A stretch of 64,000 bases of DNA from Methanomicrobiaceae archaeon (lineage in GTDB: Archaea > Halobacteriota > Methanomicrobia > Methanomicrobiales > Methanomicrobiaceae): NCBI GenBank assembly GCA_016926855.1, contig JAFGNT010000018.1:213990-277989 (forward strand), in the 5' to 3' direction. Positions 60,013 through 64,000 of the stretch are shown piece by piece. Made by a program: the position numbers and the translations under genes. The notes under the pieces were generated by a model, which saw only the letters and a list, made by a program, of their open reading frames with translations, searched no databases and was not told the DNA's origin. Position 1 is the first letter of the stretch; every line of letters starts with the position of its first letter.

Positions 60013-60208
60013 GGGTCTCGGACCTCCAGATGATATACGCCGTGACTTCCCCTGTAGACTGATAAAGATATGCCTGACAGCTGTGGGAATTTCGGGATAT
60101 GGGGCGCCTCCATCCGGGACGCTCCCCATCAGGAGGCGGTGGTTTTTCACCCTGCAAACATCACCATTAATGCCTTCCGGGGAAAATCATCACTCCCTGG
60201 TGTCATTC

Positions 60209-60919
60209 ATGCATTCCGAGATTATCACCCGGATCCGGCAGGATCTGGCCGTGAACGCCGATGAAGAGACGAAAAAAAGCTCCCGACGCTTTTTTAAGGA
60301 GAATGTGCAGCTCCACGGCGTCAGGAGCTCCCCGGTCAGGAAAATTTCGCAGCAGTACTTCCGTGAGATCCGGGGCGGGGACAAGAAATGGATCTTCGCT
60401 CTCTGCGAGGAGCTCCTGCAGTCCGGGTACTTCGAGGAGGCAGTCATAGCGTACGACTGGGCACACCGGATCCACGCACGCTTCGAACCCGGTGATTTTT
60501 CTGTGCTCGAAGGCTGGCTCTCTCACTATGTTTCGAACTGGGCGGAATGCGACACCCTCTGCAACCACGCCGTCGGCTCTTTTATCGAGCAGTACCCGGA
60601 GTTTCTTTCCCGGCTGAAGAGCTGGGCCCGATCCGGGAACAGGTGGATCCGGCGGGGAGCGGCGGTATCCCTTGTGCTGCCCGCACGGAAAGGTAAATTT
60701 CTCGAGGAGATTTTCGGGATTGCGGATATTTTGCTGAAGGATCCCGAGGATATGGTGCAAAAGGGTTACGGCTGGATGCTCAAGGAAGCAAGCAAGAGCC
60801 ACCGCGACGAGATCTTCGCATACGTCATGCGGCACAAGCACGAGATGCCCCGGACGGCACTCCGGTATGCCATTGAGAAGATGCCTGTGGAGATGCGAAA
60901 ACAGGCGATGGAGAAATGA
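60209..60919 (+). CDS. DNA alkylation repair (AlkD-like HEAT) family protein
   Basis: GVRSSPVRKISQQYFREI; YDWAHRIHARFEPGDFSVLEGWLSHYVSNWAECDTLCNHAVG; RGAAVSLVLPARKG. Confidence 0.88.
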   Translation: MHSEIITRIRQDLAVNADEETKKSSRRFFKENVQLHGVRSSPVRKISQQYFREIRGGDKKWIFALCEELLQSGYFEEAVIAYDWAHRIHARFEPGDFSVLEGWLSHYVSNWAECDTLCNHAVGSFIEQYPEFLSRLKSWARSGNRWIRRGAAVSLVLPARKGKFLEEIFGIADILLKDPEDMVQKGYGWMLKEASKSHRDEIFAYVMRHKHEMPRTALRYAIEKMPVEMRKQAMEK

Positions 60920-61001
60920 AGTGGGCGTCACACCCGGTGAAGGGCTTTTCCACAACGGTTATCAGATAGTGCCGGGTACAGAAAGGATACGGGAGATCTG
61001 C

Positions 61002-62258
61002 ATGCAGAACAGTCCGGCAGGCAATTCGTTCGGAACCGGAGAGGAGGCTGACGCGGCCATCCGGAGGGTTGCCTGGTACTCGCTTGCCGTGAATGCCGCA
61101 CTTGTCATTATTAAACTGGTTCTTTCACGAATCTCAGGAAGCCTTGCACTCGAAGCCGATGCGATTCATTCGTTCCTCGACGTGCTTGCTTCCGTCGCTC
61201 TCCTTGCAGGCATCTGGCTGTCATCACGGAAGAGTAAAGAATTTCCGTACGGCCTCTACAAGGTCGAAAACATCGTTTCTGTCATCATCGCCTTTCTGGT
61301 TTTTTTCACGGCGTGGGAGATCGTGGTCGAGGCCTTCACCGGAGAAGGGATGGGGCAGCCCTTCGGAGGATGGGTCCTGTTTGCCGTTGCTGCACTTGTA
61401 TCTGTCCCTTATCTGCTCGGAACCTACGAGGTGCGGGTGGGAACCACCCACAACTCCCCCAGCCTTGTTGCAGACGGGAAACAGCACCGGGTGGATGTCC
61501 TCTCGACATCGGTCGTGTTTGTTGCCGTCCTCGCCCAGTATTTCGGCATTCCTGTTGACAGTTATGCGGCCGTCATCGTGGCCGGATTCATTGCATTCTC
61601 AGGCTGGGGCATCCTGAAAGACAGCATGCGCACCCTCCTCGACGCATCGATCGACCATACAACACGGGATGCCATCAGGGCTGCGATTATGTCGGATCCC
61701 ATCGTGACCGGCATCAAAGGACTTACCGGCAGGAATTCGGGCAGGTATATCTTTGTCGAGGCCCGTGTGGTGATGAAAAAAACCGACCTTGAAGAGGCAA
61801 ATCTGGCAAGCGAAAGGATTGCAACAAGCGTCCGGGATCTTGTCCCCAACGTGGAGCGAATGGTCATTCATTACGAACCGGAGGAGCGGCTGTCCCTGCG
61901 GTATGCCGTACCACTCAGTGACCCGGAAGGCACGATAAGCCCTCATTTCGGTGAGGCGGCCTGGTTTGCCCTTCTTGATTTTAGCGTGAAGGACGGGGCA
62001 CTTCAGCGCACGGAGCTCCTTGCAAACCCTGCCAGCGAGATGGAGAAGCAAAAAGGGCTCCGTGCGGCCGAACTGCTCCTCCGGCATAAAACCGATGTGG
62101 TCTTCTCCCGGCAGCCGCTCACCGGGAAATCGCCAGAATATGTTTTTGAATCGGCCAAAGTCATCGTCAGGAGAACCGATGTGGCGACTCTCGCACATCT
62201 CATAGGGCAGATCAAGCATGAACTGCAGCAGGAACAGGCTGACCGTGAGGATGTATGA
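61002..62258 (+). CDS. Cation diffusion facilitator with C-terminal NifX/NifB-like (dinitrogenase Fe-Mo cofactor) domain
   Basis: CDF core SGSLALEADAIHSFLDVLAS, HRVDVLSTSVVF; C-terminal YAVPLSDPEGTISPHFGEAAWFALLDF...VIVRRTDVATLAHLI. Confidence 0.85.
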   Translation: MQNSPAGNSFGTGEEADAAIRRVAWYSLAVNAALVIIKLVLSRISGSLALEADAIHSFLDVLASVALLAGIWLSSRKSKEFPYGLYKVENIVSVIIAFLVFFTAWEIVVEAFTGEGMGQPFGGWVLFAVAALVSVPYLLGTYEVRVGTTHNSPSLVADGKQHRVDVLSTSVVFVAVLAQYFGIPVDSYAAVIVAGFIAFSGWGILKDSMRTLLDASIDHTTRDAIRAAIMSDPIVTGIKGLTGRNSGRYIFVEARVVMKKTDLEEANLASERIATSVRDLVPNVERMVIHYEPEERLSLRYAVPLSDPEGTISPHFGEAAWFALLDFSVKDGALQRTELLANPASEMEKQKGLRAAELLLRHKTDVVFSRQPLTGKSPEYVFESAKVIVRRTDVATLAHLIGQIKHELQQEQADREDV

Positions 62259-62467
62259 GCGGGCCGGAACGATGCTGGTGACGACCACCCGGAGATTCTG
62301 AGGAATTCCTTCAAACGCAGGATTATTTTCGAAGGGGAAGCCGGGTGTATGGAATTTTCTGTCCGGGAAATCAGGGACTATTGCAGCAGCCATACGACAC
62401 TGAATCAGACCCTCTGAGACGTCTCGTGCCTCACGTTTCCGCTACCGGGCAACACATAAATAGTCCT

Positions 62468-62493
62468 CCGTGGATAGGTGAACAGCTCCACGG
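62468..62493 (+). promoter_or_regulatory. Leader inverted repeat CCGTGGA-N12-TCCACGG, copy 1
   Basis: 7-bp arms conserved in both duplicated leaders. Confidence 0.6.
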
Positions 62494-62532
62494 AACCAGA
62501 ACGTGACGCCGCGGTGCAGGAGGGGGTGAATG

Positions 62533-63012
62533 ATGCTTCGGGTAAAGGATTTCCCGATCGATACACGGTGGCAGATTGCCACCCGTGCATTTTCCAGAAT
62601 GATCATTGCCGAAGGAAAGCAGGCTCAGGACCGGACAACAATTCCGGATACGTTTTATGAATTGGCAGATGAGATCCGGTGGATCGCCCAGGACTACGAC
62701 ATGCCCCGGGGGGATGCTTCGGGAATCGTCCAGACACTGGGGATCATCTCGAACGTACTCTTCGGTCCTAGATTTGAAACGCCATATATCCAGGGATTTT
62801 CCGATGAGGCTGTCATCCGGATAACCCGCTGCCCGCTGTACAGTGAGGAGTTCTGGGCGTCGGCCAGCCCCGATATCATCCACGCGGCATGCAGTGCCTA
62901 TCTGGAATCCATCATTAATTCTTTAAATCCTGAGTTCACCCTTACACAACCGCGCTCCCGCTGTTCAGGCGATAAATTCTGCGAGATGGTCATCAAACGG
63001 AAGATGGAGTAG
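62533..63012 (+). CDS. ATC-hydrolase/V4R-like small cysteine-containing protein, copy 1
   Basis: TRCPLYSEEF...AACSAYLESIINSLNPEFTLTQPRSRCSGDKFCEMVI. Confidence 0.75.
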   Translation: MLRVKDFPIDTRWQIATRAFSRMIIAEGKQAQDRTTIPDTFYELADEIRWIAQDYDMPRGDASGIVQTLGIISNVLFGPRFETPYIQGFSDEAVIRITRCPLYSEEFWASASPDIIHAACSAYLESIINSLNPEFTLTQPRSRCSGDKFCEMVIKRKME

Positions 63013-63129
63013 ATAACGCGGGCAACCGGAGTCCGCGTCTCTCTGCAGGTAAAATAGAGCGCAGGCTCGCGCAGACCGGACGGGGCTATCGACACCAATC
63101 ACCGGACCAGAGAACACATAAATAGTCAT

Positions 63130-63155
63130 CCGTGGATAGGTGTGCAACTCCACGG
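63130..63155 (+). promoter_or_regulatory. Leader inverted repeat CCGTGGA-N12-TCCACGG, copy 2
   Basis: Same arms as copy 1, loop differs. Confidence 0.6.
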
Positions 63156-63191
63156 CACCAGGACGTACCCCCGTGGTGCAGGAGGGGGTGA

Positions 63192-63680
63192 ATGATGCTT
63201 CGCATGAAGGATTTCCCGATCGAGGCCCGGTGGCAGATTGCGACACGTGCGCTTTCCAGAATGATCATCGCTGTGGGCAAGCAGGTTCAGATTCAGGACC
63301 AGACACCAATTCCCAATGCGTTTTATGCATTGGCAAACGAAATCAGCCGCATCGCCAGCGATCACAGCATGCCGAGGGAGGATGCGGGGGAAATTATCCA
63401 GACACTCGGGGTGATCTCGGTCATGCTCTTCGGCCCGGAGTTTGAGACCCCGTATATCGAAGGATTTTCAGAAGAGGCCATCATCCGGCTTACCCGCTGC
63501 CCGCTGTACAGCGAGGAGTTTCAGGAGCTCGCGGCCCCCGAGACCATCCGTGCAGCATGCTGTGCATATCTTGTAACCACCATCGAGGCTTTAAACCCTG
63601 AATTCGGTCTTTCCGTGCCGTTTTCACGCTGTGCAGGTGATGAGTTCTGCGAGATGGTCATCGAGCGGAAAAAGGGGTGA
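63192..63680 (+). CDS. ATC-hydrolase/V4R-like small cysteine-containing protein, copy 2
   Basis: TRCPLYSEEF...AACCAYLVTTIEALNPEFGLSVPFSRCAGDEFCEMVI. Confidence 0.75.
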   Translation: MMLRMKDFPIEARWQIATRALSRMIIAVGKQVQIQDQTPIPNAFYALANEISRIASDHSMPREDAGEIIQTLGVISVMLFGPEFETPYIEGFSEEAIIRLTRCPLYSEEFQELAAPETIRAACCAYLVTTIEALNPEFGLSVPFSRCAGDEFCEMVIERKKG

Positions 63681-63687
63681 CCCCCAC

Positions 63688-64000
63688 CTACTCCGCACTC
63701 CGGTAGCAGTACTTCGGCACCGGATCACCCCGGGCGGGGGTAAAATAGCCGCAGGGATTGTCCAGGCACAGCACGAAGTTCATGAATTTGGCGTCGGCCT
63801 CGGCCTCGGTGAGGCACTCACAGCCCCGGGGGCAGACATCTTCTATGGCGGTATGCCGGCAGCCAATCTCCGGATCGCACCAGTCCTCCGTTGAGGGGTT
63901 GCCGTCGTTGCAGTCCACCGGCTCTCCGCCCTCGCAGACACCTCCCATCACCACGTCGTTGACCGTGCAGGCGTTCCCGTCGTCGCAACGGGTGCCGTCA
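63688..64000 (-). CDS. 3' end of a large secreted cysteine-rich protein (partial)
   Basis: Open frame to window edge: DGTRCDDGNACTVNDVVMGGVCEGGEPVDCNDGNPSTEDWCDPEIGCRH repeats plus C-terminal six-Cys module CPRGCECLTEAEA...CGY...YCY. Confidence 0.8.
   Translation of the reverse strand, partial: DGTRCDDGNACTVNDVVMGGVCEGGEPVDCNDGNPSTEDWCDPEIGCRHTAIEDVCPRGCECLTEAEADAKFMNFVLCLDNPCGYFTPARGDPVPKYCYRSAE

Larger units (their letters stand above)
62452..63680 (+). repeat. Tandem duplication of promoter, 5' leader and gene (units about 62452-63012 and 63112-63680)
   Basis: Near-identical upstream stretches aacacataaatagtc.tccgtggatagg...ctccacgg.acca...gtgcaggagggggtgaatgatgcttcg precede both ORFs. 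Confidence 0.85.

Noticed and set aside
62452-63680. CRISPR-like repeat array
   Set aside because: Only two long gene-containing units; it is a gene duplication

Overview
64 kb, gene-dense, high-GC archaeal sequence. The gene content (McrA-thioamidation-type YcaO/TfuA pair, GlnK/Amt with NrpR-type operators, DacZ-type cyclase, a PGF-CTERM-like protein, AF1577-family-like radical SAM) suggests a methanogen, probably Methanomicrobiales. All family calls come from reading the translations; no searches were run. Contents: a nitrogen block (glnA, two amt-glnK pairs) with two GGAA-N6-TTCC operators; two glutamate-synthase-like FMN proteins; a ycaO-tfuA-ThiF/MoeB-MoaD-MoaE run; acetyl-CoA synthetase divergent from an HTH-PAS regulator; multi-PAS signalling proteins, one ending in a diadenylate cyclase domain; UPF0182; a secreted cysteine-rich papain-like protease; an rSAM/SPASM + methyltransferase + two glycosyltransferases cluster; an SF1 helicase-nuclease; a possible lipid-binding (TULIP-like) protein with a small coupled partner; and a tandem duplication of a small CxGDxxCE protein with a conserved 5' hairpin. 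Main leads: (1) pseudo-receiver-PAS-PAS-DacZ fusion; (2) the rSAM/selenodomain-transferase-like cluster at 46.9-51.0 kb, with a frameshifted membrane gene; (3) a six-cysteine module recurring in three secreted proteins; (4) thioamidation genes next to ubiquitin-like sulfur-carrier genes; (5) the 58.1-60.0 kb two-gene unit; (6) an RNase HI-TrmO fusion; (7) a PEBP gene broken by one in-frame stop. No CRISPR array, rRNA, tRNA or clear mobile element was found by eye.
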